DNA of 64,000 nucleotides from an uncultured Microbacterium sp. (GTDB taxonomy: Bacteria > Actinomycetota > Actinomycetes > Actinomycetales > Microbacteriaceae), in the NCBI RefSeq assembly GCF_947489255.1, contig NZ_CANLCY010000003.1, positions 310,001 through 374,000 on the forward strand. The letters run 5' to 3'. The position numbers were made by a program, and so were the translations under genes. Below are positions 31,543-39,287 of the stretch, one piece after another (the stretch's first letter is position 1; each line of letters opens with the position of its first letter). The notes below the pieces were generated by a model. That model saw only the letters and a list, made by a program, of their open reading frames with translations. It was not told the DNA's origin and ran no database searches.

Positions 31543-32604
31543 TCAGTCGCGACCGCTCTCGGCCTTCTTCTGACCGGCCTCGAGCACGTCTCCGGCGGGC
31601 AGCTCCTGGTGACCGCCGAACTGCAGACGCATCGCCGAGAGCACCTGGTTGGCGAAGTGGTCCTCGCCCCGCGAGGCGAAGCGTTCGAACAGCGACGCGG
31701 CGAGGACCGGAACGGGCACGCCCGTGTCGACGGCGGCCTTCACCGTCCAGCGCCCCTCGCCCGAGTCCGACACGCGACCGGCGAGACCGTCGAGCGTGGG
31801 GTTCTGCGCGAGAGCCGCCGCGGTCAGGTCGAGCAGCCACGACGAGATGACCGATCCGCGACGCCACAGCTCCGTCACCCGCGCCGTGTCGATGTCGAAC
31901 TGGTAGAACTCCGGCTCCTCGAGGGGGGCGACCTCGGCGGAGTGCTCGCCCTGGTGCAGACCCGCATCGGCGTTGTTGAGCACGTTGAGACCCTCGGCGA
32001 GCGCGGCCATGATGCCGTATTCGATGCCGTTGTGCACCATCTTCACGAAGTGTCCCGCCCCGGACGGACCGCAGTGCAGGTACCCGCGCTCCTCGGTCGT
32101 GTAGTCGCCGGTGCGTCCGGGCGTGCGCTCGACCTCGCCCGGCCCGGGGGCGATGGTGCGCAGCACCGGTTCGAGGTGCGCCACGGCCTCGTCGTGGCCG
32201 CCGACCATGAGGCAGTAGCCGCGCTCGAGACCGAACACGCCGCCGCTGGTCCCCACGTCGACGTAATGGATGCCGCTGTCGTCGAGCTTCTTCGCGCGAC
32301 GCACGTCGTCGCGGTAGTTGGAGTTGCCGCCGTCGATGATGATGTCGCCCGGCTCGAGCACCTCGGCGACCTGGTCGACCACCGATCCGGTGAGCCCCGC
32401 GGGGATCATGAGCCAGACGGCGCGCGGCTTCTGCAGCTTCGACGCCAGGTCGGCGATGCTCGTCGCACCGGTCGCCCCCTCCTCGACGAGGGAGGCGACG
32501 GCATCCTGATTCACGTCGAAGACGACGCAATCGTGACCGTCCCTCATGAGCCGGCGCACGATGTTGGCGCCCATCCGTCCGAGTCCGACCATGGCGAGTT
32601 GCAT
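31543..32604 (-). CDS. gnd: 6-phosphogluconate dehydrogenase (decarboxylating), short form
   Basis: 353 residues, the shorter GndA/YqeC-type enzyme that converts 6-phosphogluconate to ribulose 5-phosphate with NAD(P)+. NAD site [15 protein letters not shown] (5-19); substrate segment [21 protein letters not shown]; catalytic Lys and Asn in [16 protein letters not shown] 32604 has no strong ribosome site. Single gene next to the DUF151 nuclease; other pentose-phosphate genes are not in the window. Confidence 0.93.
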   Translation of the reverse strand: MQLAMVGLGRMGANIVRRLMRDGHDCVVFDVNQDAVASLVEEGATGATSIADLASKLQKPRAVWLMIPAGLTGSVVDQVAEVLEPGDIIIDGGNSNYRDDVRRAKKLDDSGIHYVDVGTSGGVFGLERGYCLMVGGHDEAVAHLEPVLRTIAPGPGEVERTPGRTGDYTTEERGYLHCGPSGAGHFVKMVHNGIEYGIMAALAEGLNVLNNADAGLHQGEHSAEVAPLEEPEFYQFDIDTARVTELWRRGSVISSWLLDLTAAALAQNPTLDGLAGRVSDSGEGRWTVKAAVDTGVPVPVLAASLFERFASRGEDHFANQVLSAMRLQFGGHQELPAGDVLEAGQKKAESGRD

Positions 32605-32684
32605 CCGTACCCCGTTCGTCGTGGATCGGGCCGCGGCGCGCGACCCCTCCGCGAGTCTAGGAGCGTCGCGGGGTCGGCGGACCG

Positions 32685-33194
32685 TCAGCCCTGGAAGTCC
32701 TCGGGGTCGACATCGTCAAGGAACCGCCGGAACTCCTCCACCCGTTCCTCCTCGGGCGACGGGTCGAGCGCGACCGCGTCGTCGGGCACGCCCGCCTCGG
32801 CGAACACGGTGTCGGCGACCCAGATCGACGCGTCGACGCGGGCTCCCAGCGCGATCGCGTCGGAGGGCCGGGCATCGAACGTGCGCTGTCCGCGCGGGGT
32901 GTCCAGCACGAGTCGGGCGTAGAACGTCCCCTCGGCGAGATGGGTGATCTCGACGCGGTCGACGGTCGCCGACAACTCCCCCAGCATCGCGGTCATCAGG
33001 TCGTGCGCGAGCGGGCGGGGCGATGCGGTGCCCTCGATCGCGACGAGGATCGACATCGCCTCCTGCGGCCCGATCCACACCGGGAGCACGCGCTCCCCGT
33101 CGGCCTCGGCGTCGATGGGGGAGAGCAGGATGACGTGCTGCTGCGCCGGGTCGAGGGCCACGCCGACCACTCGCACCCGGATCATGACGCCCAT
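32685..33194 (-). CDS. DUF151 bifunctional nuclease-family protein
   Basis: 169 residues. The family core is seen as [33 protein letters not shown] and [13 protein letters not shown], found in bacterial DUF151/BFN proteins next to gnd or in glycolysis clusters. Reported nuclease activity in plant homologues may not apply. The C-terminal acidic tail ([11 protein letters not shown]...) is common in actinobacteria. Start ATG 33194 has GGAGGGG ten bases upstream; ATG 33185 is an alternative. A perfect 16-bp palindrome at 33207-33222 overlaps that ribosome site and could fold in the leader. Confidence 0.88.
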   Translation of the reverse strand: MGVMIRVRVVGVALDPAQQHVILLSPIDAEADGERVLPVWIGPQEAMSILVAIEGTASPRPLAHDLMTAMLGELSATVDRVEITHLAEGTFYARLVLDTPRGQRTFDARPSDAIALGARVDASIWVADTVFAEAGVPDDAVALDPSPEEERVEEFRRFLDDVDPEDFQG

Positions 33195-33236
33195 CGTACG
33201 TCGTCCCCTCCGGCGCCGGAGGAGACCTCGAGGCGC

Positions 33237-33857
33237 TCAGCGCAGGATGCCGAGGGCCCGCGCCGACGAGACGGCGGCGGTGCGCGAGGTGACGCCGAGT
33301 TTGGAGAAGACGTGCGCGAGGTGCGACTTCACCGTCGCGTCGGTGATGTGCAGGCGGGCGGCGACGTCGGCGTTCGACGCGCCGCGGGCGACGAGGCGCA
33401 GCACCTCGATCTCGCGCGCCGACAGCGTCACGCGGGGTTCGCGCAGACGTGCGAGCAGTCAGCTCGCGATCGCCGGCGCGAGAGCGCTCTGCCCGGCCGC
33501 GGCGGCACGGACGCCGGCCAGGAGCTCGTGGGGCGGCGCGTCCTTCAGCAGATACCCGCTGGCACCCGCCTCGATCGCGCCGAGGATGTCGCCGTCGGTG
33601 TCGTAGTTGGTGAGCACGAGCACGTAGGGCGGGGCGGCGAGCGCGCGGACGCGCCTGGTCGCCTCGGCGCCGGCTGCCCGGTCGCCGAACTGCAGGTCCA
33701 TCAGCACGAGCTCGGGCGCGAGCCGCTCCGACAGGGCGACCGCCTCATCGGGGGTCGCGGCCTCCCCCACCACCTCGATGTCGGTCTCCGCGTCGAGCAG
33801 CGCCCGCACGCCGGCGCGGACGACGGGGTGGTCGTCGGCGATGACGACACGGATCAC
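33237..33857 (-). pseudogene. NarL/FixJ-type response regulator interrupted by an in-frame TGA
   Basis: GTG start at 33857 overlaps the kinase stop (GTGA). Receiver domain residues 1-120: D8/D9, phosphorylation site D54 (LVLMDLQFG) and K105 (YLLKDAPP). At codon 133 (33461-33459) TGA interrupts the linker; the same frame then continues LLARLREPRVTLSAREIEVL into a complete LuxR HTH and stops at 33237. CGA to TGA would restore an Arg at this position. Codon bias is unchanged on both sides, so the change is recent or a sequence error. A truncated receiver could still be made. Confidence 0.88.
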
Positions 33858-35017
33858 GACGCACCCCCCGGAAGAGTGACCGTGATGGCGGCGCCCCGAC
33901 CCGGTGCGCTGTCGACCTCGAGGGCGCCGTCGAGCTGCTCGACCCGCTCCCGTATGGCGCGCAGCCCGAACGAGTCCGTCTCGGCGGCGACCGCCTCCGC
34001 TCGGTCGGGGTCGAACCCGCCGCCGTCGTCGGCGATCCGCAGGCGCACCGCACCGTCGAGGCGGGTCAGACGGATGCCGACCCGCGCGGCGCCGGCGTGC
34101 TGGGCGACGTTGGCGAGCGCCCCCTGGGCGATGCGCAGCAGCGCCGTCTGCGCGTCCATCGGGAGGGATGCGTCGTCGTCCACCTCGACGTCGATCGCGA
34201 CCGCCTCGCGGGCACCCCATTCGCGCGCGAGGCGCTCGAGCGCCGGACCGAGGCCGCTGTCGAGACGGGGCGGCGCCAGTTCGCGGATGAAGCGCCGGGT
34301 CTCGGCGAGTCCGTCGGCCGCGGTCTCGCGGGCCAGACGCACGTGCGGCAGGCCCGGGCTGGCGGCATCCGCCCGCTCCGCCGCGTGCAGGAGCATCTGG
34401 ATGCTCGACAGCCCCTGCGCGACGGTGTCGTGGATCTCGCGCGCGAGCCGCGACCGCTCGGCGAGGATGCCCTGCTCGCGTTCGGCGGCCGCGAGACGGT
34501 CGCGGGTGGCGAGCAGCTCCGCCATGAGCGCTTCACGCTCGGCCGCGCGCCGGTCGAGCGCCGCGTATCCGAGACCGATGAGCAGGGCGACCCCGGCACC
34601 GACGATCGGCCCCACGACGCCGCCCACCGTGAGGCCGCCGTGCACGGCGAACGCGGCGATCGTCAGGGCCGTCGTCGCGACCACGGCGAGGGGACCGGCG
34701 ATCCCGGGGAGCACGTGGAGGTAGAGGAAGAACAACGGGAAGACGAGGTAGGCCGCCTCGGGCACCAGCCACACCAGCGCCGCCCACACCACGGTCAGCA
34801 CCGCGACCCAGACCACCGCGGCCGCGCGGCGGCGCACACGGGCGATCGCGAGCCCGGCGAGGTACACCGCACCGAGCACTCCCGCGAGCACGAGCGCCAC
34901 CACCGAGCCGCCGGTCACGAGCACGCGCACCACGACCAGCGCGAGCAGGGCCCCGAACAAGACGTGGAGCCCGACGCGCAGGCCCGCGAAGACGGGAGCG
35001 AGGGTGCGGTGCGGCAT
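33854..35017 (-). CDS. Sensor histidine kinase (HisKA_3/NarL-partner type)
   Basis: 387 residues. Six or so transmembrane helices in residues 10-155 with no large extracellular domain, suggesting membrane or intramembrane sensing. The dimerisation helix carries H196 in LAREIHDTVAQGLSS; the ATPase domain has the N-box region ANVAQHAGA and G-box IADDGGGFDP, ending at LPGGAS. It phosphorylates the response regulator coupled by the 4-bp overlap. Start ATG 35017, 10 bases after TAGCCT (minus strand), a near-leaderless promoter. It is divergent from the ABC exporter at 35164, its likely target. Confidence 0.92.
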   Translation of the reverse strand: MPHRTLAPVFAGLRVGLHVLFGALLALVVVRVLVTGGSVVALVLAGVLGAVYLAGLAIARVRRRAAAVVWVAVLTVVWAALVWLVPEAAYLVFPLFFLYLHVLPGIAGPLAVVATTALTIAAFAVHGGLTVGGVVGPIVGAGVALLIGLGYAALDRRAAEREALMAELLATRDRLAAAEREQGILAERSRLAREIHDTVAQGLSSIQMLLHAAERADAASPGLPHVRLARETAADGLAETRRFIRELAPPRLDSGLGPALERLAREWGAREAVAIDVEVDDDASLPMDAQTALLRIAQGALANVAQHAGAARVGIRLTRLDGAVRLRIADDGGGFDPDRAEAVAAETDSFGLRAIRERVEQLDGALEVDSAPGRGAAITVTLPGGAS

Positions 35018-35163
35018 GACGATCTCCAGGCTACGGATGCCGGGCCCTGGGCGGATCATCCGAAAGGTGGAGAGCAAGAACGCCCCTTGCGCCGATGACC
35101 GCCGCGGGCCGGATGGCGACGCTGGAGGGGTGCCGGTGAGATCCGCCGGCGGAAGGAGGCGAC

Positions 35164-36225
35164 GTGTACGTCGCATGGCGCGATCTGCGGTTCGCCCGCG
35201 GGCGATTCGCCCTCATCGGGGCGGTCGTCGCCCTCATCACCCTGCTCGTGGGGTTCCTCGCGGGCCTGACCGGCGGCCTGGCCGCCCAGAACGTCTCGGC
35301 CGTGCTGGCCCTGCCCGGAGATCGGCTCGTGCTGCAGCCCGAGGGCGACGCCGCGGCGACGTTCACCGACTCGGCGGTCGACGACGCCGCCGTCGCCGCG
35401 TGGCGCGACGCGACGGGTGTCACCGGCGTCGTGCCGATCGGCATCCTGCAGTCCCGCGCCGAGGGCCCCACCGCGTCGGGAGCCGTGGCGCTGTTCGGCC
35501 TCGACTCCCCCGCCTTCGCGCTGAACGCCCCCTCCGACGCCGACGCCGCGCTCTCCGCCGGTGCCGCGAAAGCCCTGGGTGCCGCCGTGGGAGACGACGT
35601 GGCGATCGCCGGCGAGAGCTTCCGTGTCGCGTCCGTCGGCGACGACCTCTCCTACAGCCACACCCCCGTCGTGGCCCTCAGCCCCACGGCGTGGAAGACG
35701 CTCGACCAGCGCCTGGGAGGGTCGGGTGAGGCGACCGTTCTCGCCGTCTCCGGCGACCCCGCGTGGAACGAGGTGGCCGCCGAGACCGGGACCACGGCAT
35801 CCTCCTCCCTGGCGAGCCTGTCGGCGCTGCCGACGTTCCGCTCCGAGATCGGGTCGCTCGGGCTCATGATCGCGATGCTCTTCGGCGTCTCGGCGCTCGT
35901 CGTGGGCGCGTTCTTCACCGTGTGGACGATGCAGCGGGCGGGAGACGTCGCCGTTCTCAAGGCCCTCGGCGCCAGCACCCCGGCCCTCGTGCGCGACGCC
36001 CTCGGCCAAGCGCTCGTCGTGCTGCTCGTCGGCGTCTGCGTCGGGATCGGCCTCACCGCCCTTCTCGGCGCGCTCGCCGGCGGGGCGCTGCCGTTCGTCC
36101 TGAGCCCCCTCACCACCCTCGCCCCGGCGGTCGTCATGATCGCGCTGGGCGTGCTGGGAGCGGCCGTGTCGCTCCGCACCGTCACGAAATCCGACCCTCT
36201 CACCGCCCTGGGGAGCACCCGATGA
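35164..36225 (+). CDS. FtsX-family ABC transporter permease
   Basis: 353 residues with the FtsX/MacB layout: one N-terminal helix (about 18-40), a ~190-residue extracytoplasmic domain, then three helices in the last 120 residues (about 238-260, 283-310, 322-340). GTG 35164 follows GGAAGGAGGCGAC. Its stop overlaps the ATPase start by 4 bp (ATGA). Such pairs export lipids, peptides or antimicrobials, or shape the cell wall; substrate unknown. The two-component genes on the other strand suggest envelope-stress control. Confidence 0.9.
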   Translation: MYVAWRDLRFARGRFALIGAVVALITLLVGFLAGLTGGLAAQNVSAVLALPGDRLVLQPEGDAAATFTDSAVDDAAVAAWRDATGVTGVVPIGILQSRAEGPTASGAVALFGLDSPAFALNAPSDADAALSAGAAKALGAAVGDDVAIAGESFRVASVGDDLSYSHTPVVALSPTAWKTLDQRLGGSGEATVLAVSGDPAWNEVAAETGTTASSSLASLSALPTFRSEIGSLGLMIAMLFGVSALVVGAFFTVWTMQRAGDVAVLKALGASTPALVRDALGQALVVLLVGVCVGIGLTALLGALAGGALPFVLSPLTTLAPAVVMIALGVLGAAVSLRTVTKSDPLTALGSTR

Positions 36226-36920
36226 TCCTTCTCGACGACGTCACCCTCACCTATCCCGACGGCGACTCCCGCGTCACGGCGGTCGACCACGCCACGCTCG
36301 AGGGCCGCCCCGGGCTCGTCACGGGGATCACCGGTCCGTCGGGTTCGGGCAAGTCGAGCCTGCTGGCCCTGGCCGCCACCCTCGTCCGCCCCGATTCCGG
36401 TCGCGTCGTCGTCGACGGAGTGGATGCCACCCGCCTCACCGCCGCGGGTCGCACCGCGCTCCGCCGCGAGCGGATCGGCATCGTGTTCCAGCAGCCGCAG
36501 CTGCTGCCCGCCCTCACCGCGCGAGAGCAGCTGCGCGTGATGGCGGAGCTCGGCGGGCGAGGCCGTCGGGAGCGTCGCACCGCCGTGCGCGGCCGCGTCG
36601 ACGAGCTGCTGGATGCCGTCGGGCTCGGCGGTCAGGCCGATCGCCGCCCCGCGCACCTGTCCGGAGGGCAGCGTCAGCGCGTCGCCATCGCCCGCGCCCT
36701 CGTGCACGAGCCGCGCGTGCTGCTGGTGGACGAGCCGACGAGCGCGCTGGACAGCGCTCGCGGCGCGGAGATCATGGCGCTCATCTCACGCCTGACGCAC
36801 GACCTCGGCACCGCGACGCTGCTCGTCACGCACGACCTCGTGCACGCCGGCGCTCTCGACGAGACCGTCGAGGTGGTCGACGGGCGGGCGGCCCTGGTCG
36901 GTGCACGGGCACGGGCGTGA
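36222..36920 (+). CDS. ABC transporter ATP-binding protein (LolD/MacB type)
   Basis: 232 residues. Walker A GPSGSGKS (about 40-47), Q-loop FQQPQLLP, signature LSGGQRQR (about 147-154), Walker B VLLVDEPT and H-loop VTHD are intact. It powers the FtsX-type permease with which it overlaps by 4 bp. ATG at 36222. Confidence 0.94.
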   Translation: MILLDDVTLTYPDGDSRVTAVDHATLEGRPGLVTGITGPSGSGKSSLLALAATLVRPDSGRVVVDGVDATRLTAAGRTALRRERIGIVFQQPQLLPALTAREQLRVMAELGGRGRRERRTAVRGRVDELLDAVGLGGQADRRPAHLSGGQRQRVAIARALVHEPRVLLVDEPTSALDSARGAEIMALISRLTHDLGTATLLVTHDLVHAGALDETVEVVDGRAALVGARARA

Positions 36921-36923
36921 GAG

Positions 36924-37286
36924 TCACCACCCGAAGGCGTTGAACCATTCGCGGCGCCGATCGGATTCCTGACGCGAATCGTCTCCGCGCCAGGAGTCAT
37001 GCGGCTCGAGCGTGCCGTCGTCGGTCAGGCCCACGAAGGCCCAGCAGACCGGGCAGACGGCCCGTCCGTCGGGGAAACCGTCGTCGAGGGTCGCCGCGGG
37101 CTCGGCCGGCGATCCTGCGCCGGGGCACTCGGGCGGGTCGGCCTGCAGATCGCTCCAGAGCAGACGCCCACCGGTGCGGTGGTGCAGGCCCCGGTGCCCG
37201 TCCTCACGGGTGCAGATCTCGCCGTTTCTTCGGCTGAGGCACAGCCTCCGGGCGGCGCCCGGAAGCGCCGCCAGTGTTCGCGTCAT
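36924..37286 (-). CDS. Small hypothetical protein with CPVCW motif
   Basis: 120 residues. Cys pairs occur as RLCLSRRNGEICT (about 15-25) and AVCPVCWAF (about 77-82), so a metal (zinc) site is possible; the rest is hydrophilic with His/Trp. ATG 37286 has GAAGG next to it and a hairpin (37298-37319) just upstream. Family not recognised; it faces the ABC ATPase gene with 3 bp between stops. Confidence 0.65.
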   Translation of the reverse strand: MTRTLAALPGAARRLCLSRRNGEICTREDGHRGLHHRTGGRLLWSDLQADPPECPGAGSPAEPAATLDDGFPDGRAVCPVCWAFVGLTDDGTLEPHDSWRGDDSRQESDRRREWFNAFGW

Positions 37287-37297
37287 CCTTCGATTCT

Positions 37298-37319
37298 CCC
37301 CGCTGCGAGCGCAGCGGGG
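37298..37319. promoter_or_regulatory. Perfect palindrome CCCCGCTGCG-AG-CGCAGCGGGG
   Basis: A 10-bp inverted repeat with a 2-base centre, 12 bases upstream of the ATG at 37286. It could be an operator or a leader hairpin next to the ribosome site. A second weaker inverted repeat, GGTGGTC-N6-GACCACC, lies at 37369-37388. Confidence 0.5.
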
Positions 37320-37462
37320 GCAGGTGCGGGATGCGCACGGGGCGATGGGGTCCGGTGGGGAAAGGTTCGGTGGTCATCGCCGACCACCACCGGTCTGACG
37401 AGAAAGCATGTCGACCTCCTGATACTCGACCTTCCGTCACGGGCGACCTCCCGCCGAGGGGG

Positions 37463-37506
37463 TTGACACCTCCGACCAGGATGCTAGGCATACCCCACGG
37501 GGGTAT
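37463..37506 (+). promoter_or_regulatory. csoR promoter and CsoR operator
   Basis: TTGACA (37463-37468), 16 bases, TAGGCA (37485-37490). Overlapping the -10 is ATACCCC-ACG-GGGGTAT (37490-37506), the G/C-tract inverted repeat bound by CsoR-type copper sensors. It ends 9 bases before the csoR ATG, so autorepression relieved by Cu(I) is predicted. Confidence 0.9.
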
Positions 37507-37515
37507 CATCGAAGC

Positions 37516-37797
37516 ATGCACGGTTACGAGGGCCACAAGGACGATCTCCTCAAGCGCCTGCGGCGTGCCGAGGGACAGGTGCGCGGCATCGCGCGCATGG
37601 TCGACGACGACCAGTACTGCATCGACATCCTCACCCAGGTGTCGGCGGTCACGAAGGCGCTCGAGAACGTCGCCCTCTCGCTCCTCGACGACCACCTCTC
37701 GCACTGCGTCGCCGAGGCGGCCGCGCAGGGCGGTCCCGTCGCCGAAGAGAAGTTGAAAGAAGCAAATCAGGCCATCGCGCGCCTGGTCCGTTCCTGA
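37516..37797 (+). CDS. csoR: CsoR-family copper-sensing repressor
   Basis: 93 residues, all-helical DUF156 fold. The Cu(I) triad is complete: C35 (DQYCIDIL), H60 (LLDDHLSH) and C64 (HCVAEA). Apo-CsoR binds the operator just upstream; copper releases it. Basic helix residues KRLRRAEGQVRG match the DNA-binding face. Cotranscribed with copZ 10 bp downstream. No P-type ATPase follows, unlike the usual csoR-copA layout. Confidence 0.95.
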   Translation: MHGYEGHKDDLLKRLRRAEGQVRGIARMVDDDQYCIDILTQVSAVTKALENVALSLLDDHLSHCVAEAAAQGGPVAEEKLKEANQAIARLVRS

Positions 37798-37807
37798 GGA
37801 GGACACC

Positions 37808-38137
37808 ATGTCGGAACAGCGCATCGAGCTCGGCCTCACGGCAACCACCCCCGCCCGCGGAGGGTGCGGCGACGGATGCGGGTGCGCCCACGGCACCGCG
37901 GCATCCGCTCCCGCGTCGGTCGCGGCCACCGACGAGCTCCGCGTCGAGGGCATGACGTGCGAGCACTGCGTCCGCGCCGTCACCGAAGAACTCTCGTCTC
38001 TCGAGGGCGTCGACGTCGTCGACGTCGCCCTGCAGGCGGGCGGCACGTCGGTGGTGCGCATCGCCCGCGCCGCGGGCGTCAGCGATGACGACGTCGCCGC
38101 GGCGATCGACGAAGCGGGCTACTCGCTGGCGCGCTGA
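37808..38137 (+). CDS. copZ: Heavy-metal-associated copper chaperone with Cys-rich N-terminal extension
   Basis: 109 residues. The HMA domain (about 42-107) has the Cu(I) motif GMTCEHC (C51, C54). Ahead of it is a 40-residue extension with GGCGDGCGCAHG (C20, C24, C26, H28), absent from standard 68-residue CopZ proteins and likely a second metal site. It should carry Cu(I) in the cytosol to an exporter or to CsoR. ATG 37808 follows TGAGGAGGACACC. Confidence 0.92.
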   Translation: MSEQRIELGLTATTPARGGCGDGCGCAHGTAASAPASVAATDELRVEGMTCEHCVRAVTEELSSLEGVDVVDVALQAGGTSVVRIARAAGVSDDDVAAAIDEAGYSLAR

Positions 38138-38188
38138 TCCCTCCGGCGCGCGCCGGCGTTCACGCCGCGCGGGGTTCCCGCCCTCGCC

Positions 38189-38479
38189 TCAGAACACCCG
38201 GCGCACGAGGGCGTCGACGGCGGAGTGGAAGGTGAGGTGCTGCGACACCTCGACCGCCCGGTCGTAGCGGGCACCGCCGAGGGCGACGAACACCGCCCCG
38301 ACGACCTCGACGTATCCGACGATGTAGCCGTCGCGGGCGACCTCGTACAGATCGAGGTCGATCCTCGTCCACGGGATCTCCGTGAGAGCCGGCGGGATGA
38401 CGGCCGGATCGGCGGGGACTGCGGCGCGCGCGGCCGCTTTCATCGAACCCCGGCGGCTGAGCGGTGCTTCCATGACCAT
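38189..38479 (-). CDS. Small hypothetical protein
   Basis: 96 residues starting MVMEAPLSRRG. The second half reads RIDLDLYEVARDGYIVGYVEVVGAVFVAL..., consistent with a short beta-rich cytosolic protein. ATG 38479 follows AAGGAGTTCTCAC, a strong ribosome site. No family recognised. It faces copZ with 51 bp between stops and has CTTGACGG in its upstream 100-bp gap. Confidence 0.7.
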   Translation of the reverse strand: MVMEAPLSRRGSMKAAARAAVPADPAVIPPALTEIPWTRIDLDLYEVARDGYIVGYVEVVGAVFVALGGARYDRAVEVSQHLTFHSAVDALVRRVF

Positions 38480-38579
38480 GTGAGAACTCCTTGGGTCGTC
38501 CGGGGTGTTCTCAGCGTGCACGCTTTCCCGATGATCACAGCCGCCCTTGACGGATGACCCCGTCGAAGCTACGCGCGCC

Positions 38580-39131
38580 TTACACCGTAGACCGGGCGGG
38601 CCGTCCGCGCCTCGGGCGCTCGTCCGACAGCCCGAAGGGCTCGACCGTGGCGGCGAGGCGCTCGACCTCGTCGAGCCAGCGCAGGTCGGCCTCGAGCCGC
38701 GCCCGCCGGGCCGCTCGCACGATCGCGGCGGGCACGGCATCCCCCTCGACGCCTCCGGCCTCGGTCGCCTGCAGTGCCGCACGGACCGCCCCCCGTTGCG
38801 CCGAGACGACGGCGGCGACATCGGCACCCGGGAGGGTCACGGCGAGCGCGATCTTGAGGGCGACGTCGTCGCGGCCCTCCGCCAGCGACGCGCCCGCCAG
38901 CCAGGCGCGCGCCTCGGCGCGGCCGGCGGCAGTGGGCCGCCACAACACCCGCGCCTCGTCGTCGACACCAGCCCCCTCGACGAGTCCGTCGCGTTCCAGA
39001 CGCTCGAGTGTCGTGTAGACCTGACCGACGTTCACGGTGGCGCCGGTGCGGCGCTCGTACTCGGCGCGCAGCTGGGAGCCGTAGCAGGCACCGCGATCGA
39101 GGATCGCGAGCAGGCTCTGACGCACCGACAT
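38580..39131 (-). CDS. PadR-family transcriptional regulator
   Basis: 183 residues. The N-terminal winged helix reads SVRQSLLAILDRGACYGSQL ... VGQVYTTLERLERDGLV (residues 2-55), typical of PadR, followed by a C-terminal helical dimerisation region (about 95-165). Divergent from cydABDC with a 156-bp gap that holds two palindromes (39159 and 39247), so it probably represses itself and perhaps cyd. Inducer unknown. Confidence 0.9.
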   Translation of the reverse strand: MSVRQSLLAILDRGACYGSQLRAEYERRTGATVNVGQVYTTLERLERDGLVEGAGVDDEARVLWRPTAAGRAEARAWLAGASLAEGRDDVALKIALAVTLPGADVAAVVSAQRGAVRAALQATEAGGVEGDAVPAAIVRAARRARLEADLRWLDEVERLAATVEPFGLSDERPRRGRPARSTV

Positions 39132-39158
39132 TCGGCCTCCGGACCGGTTCGCAGGAAA

Positions 39159-39177
39159 AGACTTTCTCGGTAAGTCT
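39159..39177. promoter_or_regulatory. Inverted repeat AGACTT-N7-AAGTCT
   Basis: A perfect 6-bp inverted repeat with the A/T-rich centre TCTCGGT, 28 bp upstream of the padR start. Best candidate for the PadR operator. Confidence 0.6.
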
Positions 39178-39241
39178 CAGCGTAGACCGACGAGGTGGTT
39201 CGACGCCGAATCATCGCCGGGCGGCGCGGGAGAGCCCGGCG

Positions 39242-39261
39242 TAGCATGTGGTCTGACCACA
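39242..39261 (+). promoter_or_regulatory. cydA -10 and overlapping TGTGGTC-T-GACCACA palindrome
   Basis: TAGCAT (39242-39247) is a good -10, overlapped by a perfect 15-base palindrome at 39247-39261 whose core TGGTCTGACCA resembles GntR/FadR-type sites. A repressor bound here would block cydA. No GntR gene is in the window. Confidence 0.65.
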
Positions 39262-39287
39262 CATTCCGGTTCGATCGGAGGCTCCTG

